Notes: a model not told the origin generated them from the sequence alone. 64,000 bases of DNA from Phaeobacter sp. 22II1-1F12B (GCF_002210165.1 NZ_AQQP01000014.1:62001-126000); one strand, 5' to 3'. Counted from the stretch's first letter, positions 19,101-27,154 are shown. Numbers and translations: made by a program.

Positions 19101-21570
19101 CTTCAACGATGGCGATGCGGCCGGATGGGGCCTCGTGAACGTGGCCGACCCGGTGCAAAAGGTGAACTTCGGCACCGATACCGGCTATGGCCTGCCGCAG
19201 ATCGGCACCGGGGCGACCTCGGTCATGAAACTCGACGCGCTGAACCCCGACGAAGGCATCCTGATCAAGCCGGACATGACCGGCAAGGTCGCCAACTATA
19301 CGCTCGCCTACGACATGTATCTGCCTTCCGGTCAGGGGTCCTGGGCGGCACTCTTGCAGACTGATGTGAACAATGGCTCGGATGGAGAGTTGTTCTTCAA
19401 CCGCGTCGCAAGCGATACCGCCGGTCTGGGTATCTCTGGCAATTACCCGGACAGCATCAGCTATGACAGCTGGAACCGCGTGATCGTCACGGTCGAAATC
19501 AACGACGCCGATCAGCAGATCATGCGCAAGTTCGTGAACGGCATTCTTGTCGGCGAACAGACCCTGCAATCCGACGCCTCCGCCGGTACCCGCTGGACCA
19601 TCGACACAAACACCGGCTTTCTGATCTTCGCGGACGAAACGAATGAGACCAGCGATCTCTACGTTTCCTCCTTCGGCTTCACCCCCGAAGTTCTGGATGA
19701 CTCGACCATCGCCGCGCTGGGCGGTGTTTCGTCCCAAGGCGCGCTGACCGGCACGCAGACCGCAGGCGCAATCCAGTTGTCCTTCGACGGCGCGCTGGAC
19801 GACATCACAGCAGGCTCGGGCGACGTCAGCGAAATTGACCTCTCGGGCGACTCCAGCACCGGCGATTTCTTTGTCAAAGGCAGCGCGCGGGACGAAGACA
19901 GCACCATCGAGAACCCGCAGGGCGCTCTGTTCGACATGTCCAACAACGCCGACAATCTCGTCCTCTGGGAAGAAGGCGACTGGGACGACATCACGATGGA
20001 AGTCACTATGCGCTCGATGGATGACGACACCATGGGCGTGGCCTTCAACTTTACCGACAAGGACAATCACTACCTTCTGACGCTGGATAACCAGACCAAC
20101 ACGCGTCAGATTATTCGGGTCGAGGGAGGTGCTGAAACCGTCATCGCGATGGAGGCTGGCGGTTACACCTTCAACGTCGAGCAGGATCTCAAGCTTAGCA
20201 ATGTCGGTGGCCGTATCACGGTCACGCTGGATGGTGTCGCGCTCTTTGGCGGGGCGGTTGTGGACGATGCACCGCTCAAGGGCGGCACCATCGGTCTTTA
20301 CTCCTCCTATCAGCACAGTTCGATCTTTGACGATGTTGTCGTATCTGCGCCCGAACTCACCGCCGATGCCGGGCCAGAGATGCTGGTCATCGACTGGGAT
20401 CTCGACGGGGTCGAGCAGGTGAGCCTGAACGGTGCGTCCTCGATCCTTCCTGAAGGAGATGAAAAAGCCAGATGGTCCGGCACCGATGTCACCAAGAACG
20501 GGCTGGTCGCAACGGCTACGGCTAAGGCCGGTCGGAATACCTACACGATCGACATCGACGGTGAGACCTCGGACACGCTCACCGTGAATGTCGCCACCGG
20601 CGACAGGCTGATCGCGGCGGACCAGTTCGAAGACGGCAACTTTGAGGGCTGGAAGATCGTCGATACCACGGAAATCGGTGGCCCGGCCAACTGGGAGGTG
20701 ATCGACGGCGCACTGACGGAAACCTCCGGTGCCTACAGCCGCGAATTGACCTGGGCCGGGGCCAGTGCCTCGGACGTCTGGCAGCGCGGCTGGTCACCGC
20801 TCGGCGACGGCACTTACGCTCTCCACAAGGGCAGCTATGCGCTCTGGGAAGGCAACACCGAACTGACCGATTACGTCATCAGCGCCGACGTCGAGGCAAC
20901 GCCCGGTTCCGTCGGGCTGATGTTGAACTACGTTGACGAAAACAACTACTACAAGCTCGAGATCGACCAGCGGGTAGGCTTGTTCACCTTCGTAGAGGTG
21001 GTCGACAACTATGAATCGATGCTCACCCGCGGTGCAATGACCTACACGCCCGGCGAGGCCTTCAAGCTCGAAGCCCAGATCGTTGATGGCATGATCTCGG
21101 CCAAGGTCGATGGGCATGACATCTTCGCCTATGATCTCGAAAACCACGAAATCGAAAGCGGCGCGGCAGGCGTCTGGTCCTGGGGCGCTGCTGGCACGAG
21201 CTTTGACAATATCGCCATCGTGGATCTGTCCTCCGACTTCCAAAGCGAAATTCATGGCACGGACGGCAATGACCGTCTCGTCGGGACCGATGCGGATGAC
21301 CTGATTTTCCTTGGTGCCGGTCGCCTAGACCGGGCCGAAGGCGGGGCAGGGGCCGACACCTTTGTCTTCGGGGCCGAGACCATGAACGGGATGCGCGAAA
21401 CCACGCGCCTCACCGATTTCGAGGCGGGTATCGACGCGCTCGACCTCGGCACGGCGGACATCAACCGCATCAAGGAAACGGGCAATAGCTTGATGCTCTG
21501 GATCGGCGAAGACAACGACCAGATCATCATTTCCGGCATCGACAGTTTCGACCAGCTCATCTTCGCCTGA
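16162..21570 (+). CDS. Very large secreted protein: LamG-like domains, metallophosphoesterase, RTX C-terminus
   Basis: An 1802-residue acidic protein with no N-terminal signal peptide. Order: LamG/concanavalin-like module (about 15-190), second module (about 205-425), beta-rich linker, calcineurin-type phosphoesterase (about 550-835), Ig/PKD-like linker, third LamG-like module (about 985-1210), two further jelly-roll-like modules (about 1220-1400 and 1490-1690), then RTX repeats (GTDGNDRLVG, DADDLIFLG, GGAGADTFVFG) from about 1697. Metal and catalytic motifs are present: PDTQ (557-560), GD (595-596), GNHD (628-631), H720 and GGH (776-778). RTX C-termini direct type I secretion. Possible roles: extracellular phosphatase, nucleotidase or phosphodiesterase bound to glycan. 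No type I exporter is in the window. Confidence 0.85.
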   Translation: MTTELTSHALGTTSEFGIDAIAGVDASVLAFDKLTSDRSVQILPDSDEPIREYAVIMDVYLTPPPSGYLGLIQTGSGDADLFLKGSGATAGIGISGQYSGEIPYNEWVRLAFSVQVEGTNTIINTFANGVQIGSLNMGETDRWTIDPLLGLRLFTDNDGETSSGFVSSIFLMQGSQQASDVAEALAAIPTPSADGFFPADPTGSSVEINFANETINTKYGSASVVLEGSGYRTAIAYGDSTIGNAAELGVPLPGGDAVVLNYAAFASDEGLHIELAEGAGDLTSFTMVWDINTSDTGGYQALLQLGADNTSDGEIFINGSGGIGISGNYTGTVPANDWARIAISVFDNGDGTSTLSKYIDGTLVGTQSVSTERFTVDAATGFKILTDNDGETAKGYLAHFGLLDRALGDSEIAALGGVTLEGPFNGVLGAAQFGFDGYAPSIESGFGSIELIDTTPVDPGGLTVNGIKDMLVATSDAAQQYDLTEVFGAGATDFAVTNSNGDAVNATIQDGILTLAFTELGLSDLTVTALNAAGQEVEDNIRVRVAGEGAYTIAILPDTQDYTSNPGIEHIFGGMTQWLADNAATKGINFVANVGDVSQWSSTSQFDIASAAYDILRQAGVSFSVVQGNHDIVNSAGDIRNTSNFNNAFSISYMSEDPSFGGVYDQEPDRYDNNYHLWTAADGTEWIAINLEFGPRDDVLRWADDVLTQYGDRKAMIMTHSYNNFNGRHDPLGGPLEGEGAGYDYWLSDDPQGTWDGEEIWRDVISSHANVVFAFGGHIFGDGAETVVSYNDYGNPVYQFLLNYQNGVALEATNGGNGGNGAVRLVTVDPENDAFYTETYFTELDEYLTGSRGSSEQSRDGLTGDYVGHQEEFYNVDLGERKAQVEAEAGADKVVTAQAGDTTAKVSLSADETTNPQDDVISYTWTDERGQVIATGKNVEVDLPGGVNDLTLTVETVQGVVHSDDLRVIVATDKTYLVETFNDGDAAGWGLVNVADPVQKVNFGTDTGYGLPQIGTGATSVMKLDALNPDEGILIKPDMTGKVANYTLAYDMYLPSGQGSWAALLQTDVNNGSDGELFFNRVASDTAGLGISGNYPDSISYDSWNRVIVTVEINDADQQIMRKFVNGILVGEQTLQSDASAGTRWTIDTNTGFLIFADETNETSDLYVSSFGFTPEVLDDSTIAALGGVSSQGALTGTQTAGAIQLSFDGALDDITAGSGDVSEIDLSGDSSTGDFFVKGSARDEDSTIENPQGALFDMSNNADNLVLWEEGDWDDITMEVTMRSMDDDTMGVAFNFTDKDNHYLLTLDNQTNTRQIIRVEGGAETVIAMEAGGYTFNVEQDLKLSNVGGRITVTLDGVALFGGAVVDDAPLKGGTIGLYSSYQHSSIFDDVVVSAPELTADAGPEMLVIDWDLDGVEQVSLNGASSILPEGDEKARWSGTDVTKNGLVATATAKAGRNTYTIDIDGETSDTLTVNVATGDRLIAADQFEDGNFEGWKIVDTTEIGGPANWEVIDGALTETSGAYSRELTWAGASASDVWQRGWSPLGDGTYALHKGSYALWEGNTELTDYVISADVEATPGSVGLMLNYVDENNYYKLEIDQRVGLFTFVEVVDNYESMLTRGAMTYTPGEAFKLEAQIVDGMISAKVDGHDIFAYDLENHEIESGAAGVWSWGAAGTSFDNIAIVDLSSDFQSEIHGTDGNDRLVGTDADDLIFLGAGRLDRAEGGAGADTFVFGAETMNGMRETTRLTDFEAGIDALDLGTADINRIKETGNSLMLWIGEDNDQIIISGIDSFDQLIFA

Positions 21571-21581
21571 GCCGGATTAAA

Positions 21582-21603
21582 GGCCAGCCGGGTACGGCTG
21601 GCC
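21582..21603 (+). other. Stem-loop after the large phosphoesterase gene
   Basis: GGCCAGCC (21582-21589) pairs with GGCTGGCC (21596-21603) around GGGTAC. The downstream sequence GCTTTCTCCC is only weakly T-rich, so this may be a leaky terminator between the phosphoesterase and the VPLPA-CTERM gene. Confidence 0.55.
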
Positions 21604-21633
21604 GCTTTCTCCCTTCAACTCAAGAGACAAACC

Positions 21634-22167
21634 ATGACTTTCAAATCAACGATCCTTGCGGCTGCCGCCTTTCTGCTGGCGGGGCTTGCACCCGCGCAGG
21701 CCACCACCGTGACAGATACCTCGGCCGAGGTAATGCTCTACGCCGGTGACATCATCGCTGAATCCGATGCGCCGGTCTCCGACACGGCTGGCTTCGATCC
21801 GGTCTACGCCCTTGTCTCCGGCGGCATCCTCGGTTTCGATCCCGCATTCGTGCTGTCGCTCGAAGACGCCAGCGGCGAGGTCATCTACGGTGAGACCGAC
21901 AGCTATCTGTTCGATGGCGACGCGACGCTCAGTTTCATTTTTGACATCACGGGCAGTGCATCGTCGCACTTCGGGTCTGCGCTGAACCTGTCGTTCCTCT
22001 TCGATGACACTGTCACCGATCCTTTCGGCGACCTGACCGACATCTATGCCACGGCCACGATGGTCATCGCTCCGGCACCTGTCAGCAACGTGCCGCTGCC
22101 CGCAGGCTTGCCGCTGCTTGTTTCCGGGTTCGCAGCCATCGCCTTCCTGCGTCACCGTCGCGCCTGA
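21634..22167 (+). CDS. Small exported protein with VPLPA-CTERM sorting signal
   Basis: A 177-residue protein of unknown function. It has an N-terminal signal peptide (MTFKSTILAAAAFLLAGLAPAQA) and a C-terminal tripartite sorting signal: VPLPAG motif, hydrophobic stretch (LPLLVSGFAAIAFL) and basic end (RHRRA). This is the VPLPA type of the PEP-CTERM class, processed by a dedicated exosortase known in Rhodobacterales. The middle is acidic and beta-rich, without Cys. No exosortase is in the window. It follows the phosphoesterase gene by 63 bp in the same direction and may share its transcript; a joint role at the cell surface is inference. Confidence 0.8.
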   Translation: MTFKSTILAAAAFLLAGLAPAQATTVTDTSAEVMLYAGDIIAESDAPVSDTAGFDPVYALVSGGILGFDPAFVLSLEDASGEVIYGETDSYLFDGDATLSFIFDITGSASSHFGSALNLSFLFDDTVTDPFGDLTDIYATATMVIAPAPVSNVPLPAGLPLLVSGFAAIAFLRHRRA

Positions 22168-22181
22168 GATTTCAATCCATC

Positions 22182-22215
22182 AAAGCCGGGTGCATTCATC
22201 GTGCCCGGCTTTTTT
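22182..22215 (+). terminator. Rho-independent terminator
   Basis: AAAGCCGGG (22182-22190) and CCCGGCTTT (22204-22212) form the stem, followed by an uninterrupted T run to 22215. It closes the phosphoesterase/VPLPA transcript ahead of the TetR gene. Confidence 0.85.
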
Positions 22216-22263
22216 ATGGCTGCTTCCTTAATCTGAAAAGCGACGCGACGTCATGCCAATCTC

Positions 22264-22284
22264 TAATAGACGACCGGTCTATTA
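22264..22284. promoter_or_regulatory. TetR-family (NemR-type) operator
   Basis: Perfect 8-bp arms TAATAGAC (22264-22271) and GTCTATTA (22277-22284) around GACCG, 17 bp upstream of the regulator start. The TAGAC...GTCTA pattern is typical for NemR/AcuR-like TetR repressors and the position suggests autoregulation of the two-gene operon. Confidence 0.8.
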
Positions 22285-22301
22285 CAAGCTAGCCAACCCT
22301 T

Positions 22302-22904
22302 ATGAACGCACCGGCCAAATCAGAACTGACCCGCCAGAGAATTCTGTCCAAGGGTCGCGAACTTGTCCTCACCGGTGGGTTCGGCGGGGTCGGACTCTCC
22401 CGTATCCTCGCGCATAGCGAGGTGCCAAAAGGCTCGTTCTATTATTACTTTTCCTCGAAAGAGGATTTCGGCTGCGCCCTGCTACAGGACTATGTCGACG
22501 AATACCTCTCCCGTTTCGACGCGCTGGCAAACGGACCGGACAAAGCGGGTGACAAGCTCTCGGCCTTCTTCGCGGCATGGCTGGATGAAAGCCGTTCCGA
22601 AGGCATCGCCAGCCGCTGCCTCGTCGTCAAACTCGCAGCCGAAATCGCCGACCTGTCCGAGGATATGCGGGCCATTCTCGATCACGGGGTCGCGCTGCTG
22701 ACCGGGCGGATCGCCGATCTGCTGACGGCTGGAGCCTCGGACGGCTCTATCCGGTCGCTGGCTGACCCGGCCTCAACGGCGCGTGTTCTCTACGCGCAAT
22801 TGCTTGGTGCGGCCATTCTCTCGAAGCTTGCACAGGATGACGCGCCCCTGCGCGACGCGTTGGCCGATGCCAAGGCCCGCCTGTGCCCTGAAACATCCAT
22901 TTGA
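22302..22904 (+). CDS. nemR: NemR-like TetR-family electrophile-sensing repressor
   Basis: A 200-residue TetR regulator. Helix-turn-helix around VGLSRILAHSEVPKGSFYYYFSSKEDF (residues 30-56). The segment RCLVVKLAAEIADLSE places a Cys at residue 106 and there is a Lys at residue 175, the same two positions reported for the redox-active Cys106-Lys175 pair of Escherichia coli NemR, which senses reactive chlorine, quinones and aldehydes. It is first in a two-gene operon with a medium-chain reductase that starts 13 bp after its stop. Control by the palindrome just upstream is likely. Confidence 0.85.
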   Translation: MNAPAKSELTRQRILSKGRELVLTGGFGGVGLSRILAHSEVPKGSFYYYFSSKEDFGCALLQDYVDEYLSRFDALANGPDKAGDKLSAFFAAWLDESRSEGIASRCLVVKLAAEIADLSEDMRAILDHGVALLTGRIADLLTAGASDGSIRSLADPASTARVLYAQLLGAAILSKLAQDDAPLRDALADAKARLCPETSI

Positions 22905-22917
22905 AAAGGAAAACACC

Positions 22918-23898
22918 ATGCGTGCAGCGATCCATGATAGTTTTGGCGAACCCGCCGATGTCCTCGAATGCCGCGAGACCGATAAACCGACCCCCGGCTC
23001 TGGTGAGGTTCTCGTCAAAACGACCCTGTCACCCATCCATAACCACGATCTGTGGACCGTTCGCGGGAATTATGGCTACAAACCCGACCTTCCCGGCGCC
23101 ATTGGCGGCTCCGAAGCACTGGGCACCATCGAAGCCGTCGGAGAGGGCGTCGATGAGGCGCTTGTAGGTAAGCGTATCACAGTCGCCGGTGTGCACGGGT
23201 CGTGGGCGGAGTACTTCATTGCCCCCGCCGGAGGTGTCCTGCCGCTGCCAGACGCCATTTCCGACACGCTCGGCGCTCAGTTGATTGCCATGCCCTTCAG
23301 CGCGATTTCGCTTCTCGAGCAGCTGAAAGTTACCAGCGGCGAATGGTTGATCCAGACGGCTGCGAATGGCGCGGTCGGCAGGATCATGGCGATCCTTGCG
23401 AAATCACGCGGTATCAAGCTGCTCAATCTTGTCCGCCGGACAGACGCGGTCGCGGAACTCGAAGCGCTCGGCATGGAAAATGTCCTCAGTACCTCCGAGC
23501 CGGGCTGGCGCAAGAAAGCGCAGGCGCTGGTCGGTCCCGCCGGGGCGGTTTCGGCCATCGACTCCGTCGGTGGCGACCTTGCGATGGATCTCACCGATCT
23601 GCTCGGGGTGGATGGCGAACTCGTCGTTTTCGGTACCGCGACCGGCGCACCGCTGAGCCTGTCGTCGGGCACGCTGATCATGAAACATATCACTGTCCGT
23701 GGTTTCTGGGGGTCGCGTGTCGGCCAGCAGATGCACCCGAAAGAACGCGAACGCCTGATCACCGAACTGGTCACACTTGCGATGAAAGGTGAGCTGACCC
23801 TCGAAGACGGCGGTATCTTCCCGTTGGATGACATCAGCGGCGCGGTAAAGGCCGCGCTCACACCGGGTCGTCAGGGCAAAGTGATGCTGCGCCCCTGA
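22918..23898 (+). CDS. Zinc-independent medium-chain dehydrogenase/reductase (quinone or enoyl reductase type)
   Basis: A 326-residue MDR-superfamily NAD(P)H-dependent oxidoreductase. I chose the ATG at 22918 (AAGGAAAAC before it), which gives the family start MRAAIHDSFGEP; the frame is open upstream but inside the TetR gene. Features: GroES-like N-terminal part with SPIHNHDLWTVRGNYGY, then the nucleotide-binding part with TAANGAVGRIMAILAK. Structural-zinc cysteines are absent, as in the quinone reductase/MECR-like branch. With a NemR-like repressor it probably detoxifies quinones or unsaturated carbonyls in the cytoplasm. Confidence 0.83.
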   Translation: MRAAIHDSFGEPADVLECRETDKPTPGSGEVLVKTTLSPIHNHDLWTVRGNYGYKPDLPGAIGGSEALGTIEAVGEGVDEALVGKRITVAGVHGSWAEYFIAPAGGVLPLPDAISDTLGAQLIAMPFSAISLLEQLKVTSGEWLIQTAANGAVGRIMAILAKSRGIKLLNLVRRTDAVAELEALGMENVLSTSEPGWRKKAQALVGPAGAVSAIDSVGGDLAMDLTDLLGVDGELVVFGTATGAPLSLSSGTLIMKHITVRGFWGSRVGQQMHPKERERLITELVTLAMKGELTLEDGGIFPLDDISGAVKAALTPGRQGKVMLRP

Positions 23899-23919
23899 TC
23901 CGACCTCTCGAAAGCTATT

Positions 23920-23951
23920 GAAACCGCCTGCCGGAACCGGCGGGCGGTTTC
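23920..23951. terminator. Bidirectional hairpin between convergent genes
   Basis: GAAACCGCC(T)GCCGG (23920-23934) pairs with CCGGC(G)GGCGGTTTC (23937-23951), 14 Watson-Crick pairs plus a T-G wobble with a tight AA turn. T runs are short on both sides (GGTTTC), so termination efficiency is uncertain, but it separates the convergent reductase and binding-protein genes. Confidence 0.65.
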
Positions 23952-23991
23952 GCCCCCAGATACAGCGGGCCAGAAGATAGGCACCAAAGCC

Positions 23992-25044
23992 CTAATCTTC
24001 CCGCTCCCTGGCAAAGGTCGTTCGCCATTGCTCGACGAACAACTGCCGCCGGTGCCGGTCCATGGCGACCAGCAGTTTCGGGTCGATGGGAATGGCCCGC
24101 CTTGCACTGTCGGGCAGGGGCCGGGCGTCGCGGTCGGTCCGTTGAAACAGGTTGACCTCGGCAAGCATGGTCTGACCCTGCGGTGACAGCAGGAATTCAA
24201 GCAGCTGTGCCGCCTCGCGTTTGTGCGCCGCCTGTTTCGGGATCATGAAAGTCCGCGACAGGAACAGCGTGTAATCCCGTGGAAGGATCACCCCGACATC
24301 GCGGCGCGGCCGCGCGTCTACGTAGGACCCCAGCACGTTATACGCGATCAGGTATCGACCTTCGGCTACCCCGTCGATGATTTCGGCGGAGCAGCAGGTG
24401 GCAACGGCCTTCAGGCGCGAAAAGCCTTCGAGGAGACTGCCAAAGGTCGTCGCCTCAAGGCTGTCCATAAAGGCAAACAGGAAACCAAGTCCCGAGGCCT
24501 CTACATCATAAGTCGCGATCTTGCCGGTAAAGGCACTTTCAGGCTGGCGCATCAGGTCGAGAAGCGCAAACCGCGTATCGGGCACCGTGCCTTTCGGCAC
24601 CAGCGCCGTGTTGTAGATGATTACCGCCGGTTCCTGCGTGATGCCCCATATCTCGTCGCGCCAGCGGCGCGACACGGGCAGCGCATCGGTGGCGGCCGAG
24701 CGGTAAGGGGTGGCGCAGGCGCGGTTCACAAGATCGACAATCTGGTGAACGCCGGACGAAAAAACGACATCCGCCGCCTCCGATCCCCGCTCACAGGCCG
24801 CCAGACTGTCATCGTAAAGCGCGTTCGACCCCCATTGCTCGTAGCGCAGATGGATCGTGGGGTTCGCGGTGACAAACGCCTGCAACAGCGGGGCCAGAAT
24901 CTCGATATCTGTGGTTGAACGCACCAGCAATTCCGTCGTCGGCGTACCCGTGTCGCTTTTGAATTCCGCTACGGCCTCCTGCGCCATCGGGCCGGTTGCG
25001 CGCAGGATGACCAGCCCGGCGATGATGAGCCACGGGCGCATCAC
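23992..25044 (-). CDS. FbpA/Fe3+-type extracellular solute-binding protein, orphan in tctDE operon
   Basis: A 350-residue periplasmic binding protein with an N-terminal signal (LIIAGLVILRATGPMAQ). Landmarks: LLVRSTTDIEILAPLLQAF, DVVFSSGVHQIVDLV, VIIYNTALVPKG and a C-terminal FLLSPQGQTMLAEVN typical of the iron/AfuA-like binding-protein family. It starts either at GTG 25044 (GTGA overlap with the sensor-kinase stop) or ATG 25041. There are no ABC permease or ATPase genes nearby. As the third gene of a response regulator-sensor kinase operon it probably acts as a ligand-sensing partner of the kinase, not as a transporter component (inference). Confidence 0.8.
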   Translation of the reverse strand: MMRPWLIIAGLVILRATGPMAQEAVAEFKSDTGTPTTELLVRSTTDIEILAPLLQAFVTANPTIHLRYEQWGSNALYDDSLAACERGSEAADVVFSSGVHQIVDLVNRACATPYRSAATDALPVSRRWRDEIWGITQEPAVIIYNTALVPKGTVPDTRFALLDLMRQPESAFTGKIATYDVEASGLGFLFAFMDSLEATTFGSLLEGFSRLKAVATCCSAEIIDGVAEGRYLIAYNVLGSYVDARPRRDVGVILPRDYTLFLSRTFMIPKQAAHKREAAQLLEFLLSPQGQTMLAEVNLFQRTDRDARPLPDSARRAIPIDPKLLVAMDRHRRQLFVEQWRTTFARERED

Positions 25045-26444
25045 GGCTGTTCCCCGGACGTGTCTACTGGCAATGCCAGCGTCGCCCGGAAACCGCTTTC
25101 GGTGCGTTCCATGCGGAACGATCCATTCAGCGCGCCAGCCACCGATTTGACGATGGACAGACCAAGCCCGGCGCTGTTGCCGGAGGAGGCAGCCGATCGT
25201 TCGAACCGCTGGCCGATCCGCGACAGCACCTCTTCGGGCGCTCCTTCCCCGGCATCTTTCACCCAGATTTCAGCGTCGCCGTCCTCGATACCCACGCCTA
25301 CCTGTATCGGGGCCTGACCATGGCGCAACGCATTCGCCAGCATGTTCTTGACGGCCTCGCACAAAGAAATTTCGTCGCCCATGACCATGACAGCCCGGTC
25401 GCCGATCACCAGTTCGACCTCGACCCCGGGAGCCAGCACCTCGTGGTCCTGTTCCTCGATCACCCGCAAGGCAATGTCGCGCAGGTCCATCAGTTCGGGC
25501 GGGGTATTATCCGCCCGGTGGATCACCAATGCCCGTGACAGCATCTGGTCGAGCAGCTCGCCCAGCGACCGGGTTCTCCTCACCAGGCGTTCAAGTCGTT
25601 GAGGCTGTTGGTCAGGATCGTCCTCCAGCGCCAGTTCCGTCTGTGCGCGGATCGCCGCCACAGGTGTTCGCAACTGGTGCGCCGTGTCCGAGATCAGGTT
25701 TTTCATAGCGCCGACCTGCCGGTCGAGCCGCTGCATGAACCGGTTCATCGCATGCGCGACGACGGCGACTTCGGCCGGGCCATCGGCCATCATCGGGGTC
25801 AGATCATATGGGTCTCGCGCTGTCAGTTCCTCGGCCATCCGCTCCAGCGGTCGCATGGCCGAACGGATCACGAGATAAGCGCTCAGGATCAATGCGAGGC
25901 CGCCCAGACCCGTCACCAGCATCGCACCGCGGGTTAGCTCATAGGCCATGGCATGGCGCGCCCGTAATGTCTGGCCCACGGTGACGGCTACGGTGCCCGA
26001 GAAATCGCGTTCGGTGAACCGCCGTAGCACGGTGACGAACCGCGCCTTTTCCCCCTGCATCGCGTCGTCGAAATAGACCGGTGCCGCGCTCCGCGCATCT
26101 GCCGGCTCGGGTTGCCTCACCCGGTCATGGCCGGTGATCAGCGCGCCGTTTGGCCCGTGCACCGCATAGGCAATTCGGTCATCCGTTGCGAGCGCCAGCA
26201 AACCGAATGCTGACACCGGGATATCGACCACGGGCGCGCCGCTGCGGATATCCACGCTCTCGGCAATGTCCTGCGCTGCGCCGAGCAAGAGCCGGTCATA
26301 GGCCTGCCGCGCCGCGTTCCGCCCATAGGCAAAGGCCGCGAGCGTGATCACGCAGCCGCCGATGGCAAGGAGCGACAGAACCCCCACCATCACCCGCGAC
26401 AAGAGCGAGGTCGTCACCGGAGCCACGCCGCTGCGATCAGCCAT
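25041..26444 (-). CDS. tctE: TctE-type sensor histidine kinase
   Basis: A 467-residue inner-membrane kinase. Start chosen at 26444 (MADRSG), overlapping the response-regulator stop by 8 bp; a GTG- or ATG-led extension of seven residues is possible. Order: membrane helix (about 18-38), periplasmic 2CSK-type sensor region (about 40-160), second helix, HAMP (VIRSAMRPLERMAEEL), HisKA with phospho-acceptor His in SDTAHQLRTPVAAIRAQTEL, HATPase with NMLANALRHG and GLGLSIVKSV. It pairs with the adjacent TctD-like regulator; the divergent tctCBA operon is the expected target. Confidence 0.87.
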   Translation of the reverse strand: MADRSGVAPVTTSLLSRVMVGVLSLLAIGGCVITLAAFAYGRNAARQAYDRLLLGAAQDIAESVDIRSGAPVVDIPVSAFGLLALATDDRIAYAVHGPNGALITGHDRVRQPEPADARSAAPVYFDDAMQGEKARFVTVLRRFTERDFSGTVAVTVGQTLRARHAMAYELTRGAMLVTGLGGLALILSAYLVIRSAMRPLERMAEELTARDPYDLTPMMADGPAEVAVVAHAMNRFMQRLDRQVGAMKNLISDTAHQLRTPVAAIRAQTELALEDDPDQQPQRLERLVRRTRSLGELLDQMLSRALVIHRADNTPPELMDLRDIALRVIEEQDHEVLAPGVEVELVIGDRAVMVMGDEISLCEAVKNMLANALRHGQAPIQVGVGIEDGDAEIWVKDAGEGAPEEVLSRIGQRFERSAASSGNSAGLGLSIVKSVAGALNGSFRMERTESGFRATLALPVDTSGEQP

Positions 26445-27108
26445 CCTGACAGATCCTGTACCCAAGGCCGCGCTGGGTCTCGATGCTCACGCCCGATCCC
26501 GCCAGCTTTTTGCGCAGGCGCGCGATATAAAGCTCGATTGCGTTTAGTCCCACATCGGCATCGTCAAAGGCGAACAAGCCGTCATAGAGCCGTTGTTTGC
26601 TCAGCACCTGCGTACGGTTTCGCAGCAAAAGCCCAAGCAGCGTCGCCTCGCGCCGGGTCAGCACAAGCTGCTCGCCCGCCAAACTGGCGGCAAGCGTTGC
26701 CGGATGGAAGGACAGCGGCCCCAGCGTGACGGCTTCGGATTTCTGATCAGCCTCCCGCCGGACCAACGCCCGCAAGCGCGCCTCAAGCTCGCGCTGGTCG
26801 AAAGGTTTTACAAGGTAGTCGTCCGCGCCCAGATCCAGCGCCGACACCCTGTCATCGACCGAAAACAGGGCCGTCAGCATCAGTACCGGAGTGCGGTCGT
26901 TCTTTTGTCGCAGGTCCTGCAACAGCTCGGTGCCGTTCCGGTCGGGCAGGTTTATGTCCAGCACGATCGCGTCATAGCTCTGTACCGCAAGGAAATCTTC
27001 GGCCGTGTCGCAGCTGTCGGCCAGATCGCAGGCCATCCCCGACTTGCCCAGCCGGATGGCGATGGCTTCGGCCATGTCGGTGGCATCCTCGACGATCAGG
27101 ACACGCAT
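26437..27108 (-). CDS. tctD: TctD-type OmpR-family response regulator
   Basis: A 223-residue response regulator. Start at 27108 gives MRVLIVEDATDM, the normal receiver start; the longer open frame upstream overlaps the intergenic region and tctC antisense and is not credible. Phospho-acceptor Asp51 in IVLDINLPDRNG, the conserved Lys in DDYLVKPFD, then a winged-helix output domain (LTRREATLLGLLLRNRTQVLSK, LYIARLRKKL). It probably activates tctCBA when tricarboxylate is present and controls its own operon; a tandem repeat suited to OmpR-type dimers lies 47-66 bp upstream of its start. Confidence 0.88.
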   Translation of the reverse strand: MRVLIVEDATDMAEAIAIRLGKSGMACDLADSCDTAEDFLAVQSYDAIVLDINLPDRNGTELLQDLRQKNDRTPVLMLTALFSVDDRVSALDLGADDYLVKPFDQRELEARLRALVRREADQKSEAVTLGPLSFHPATLAASLAGEQLVLTRREATLLGLLLRNRTQVLSKQRLYDGLFAFDDADVGLNAIELYIARLRKKLAGSGVSIETQRGLGYRICQDG

Positions 27109-27154
27109 GTCTCGTTTCCTTCCGTTTGGCAAAACCGGCCGCGCCGCCATCTGA

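Noticed and set aside
19009-20316. A 435-codon open frame antisense to the large phosphoesterase gene
   Set aside because: No ribosome site or recognisable domain; the sense frame has clear repeated modules through the same region.
24223-24918. A 231-codon plus-strand frame inside the orphan binding-protein gene
   Set aside because: Antisense shadow without domain; the minus-strand binding protein has a signal peptide and family motifs.
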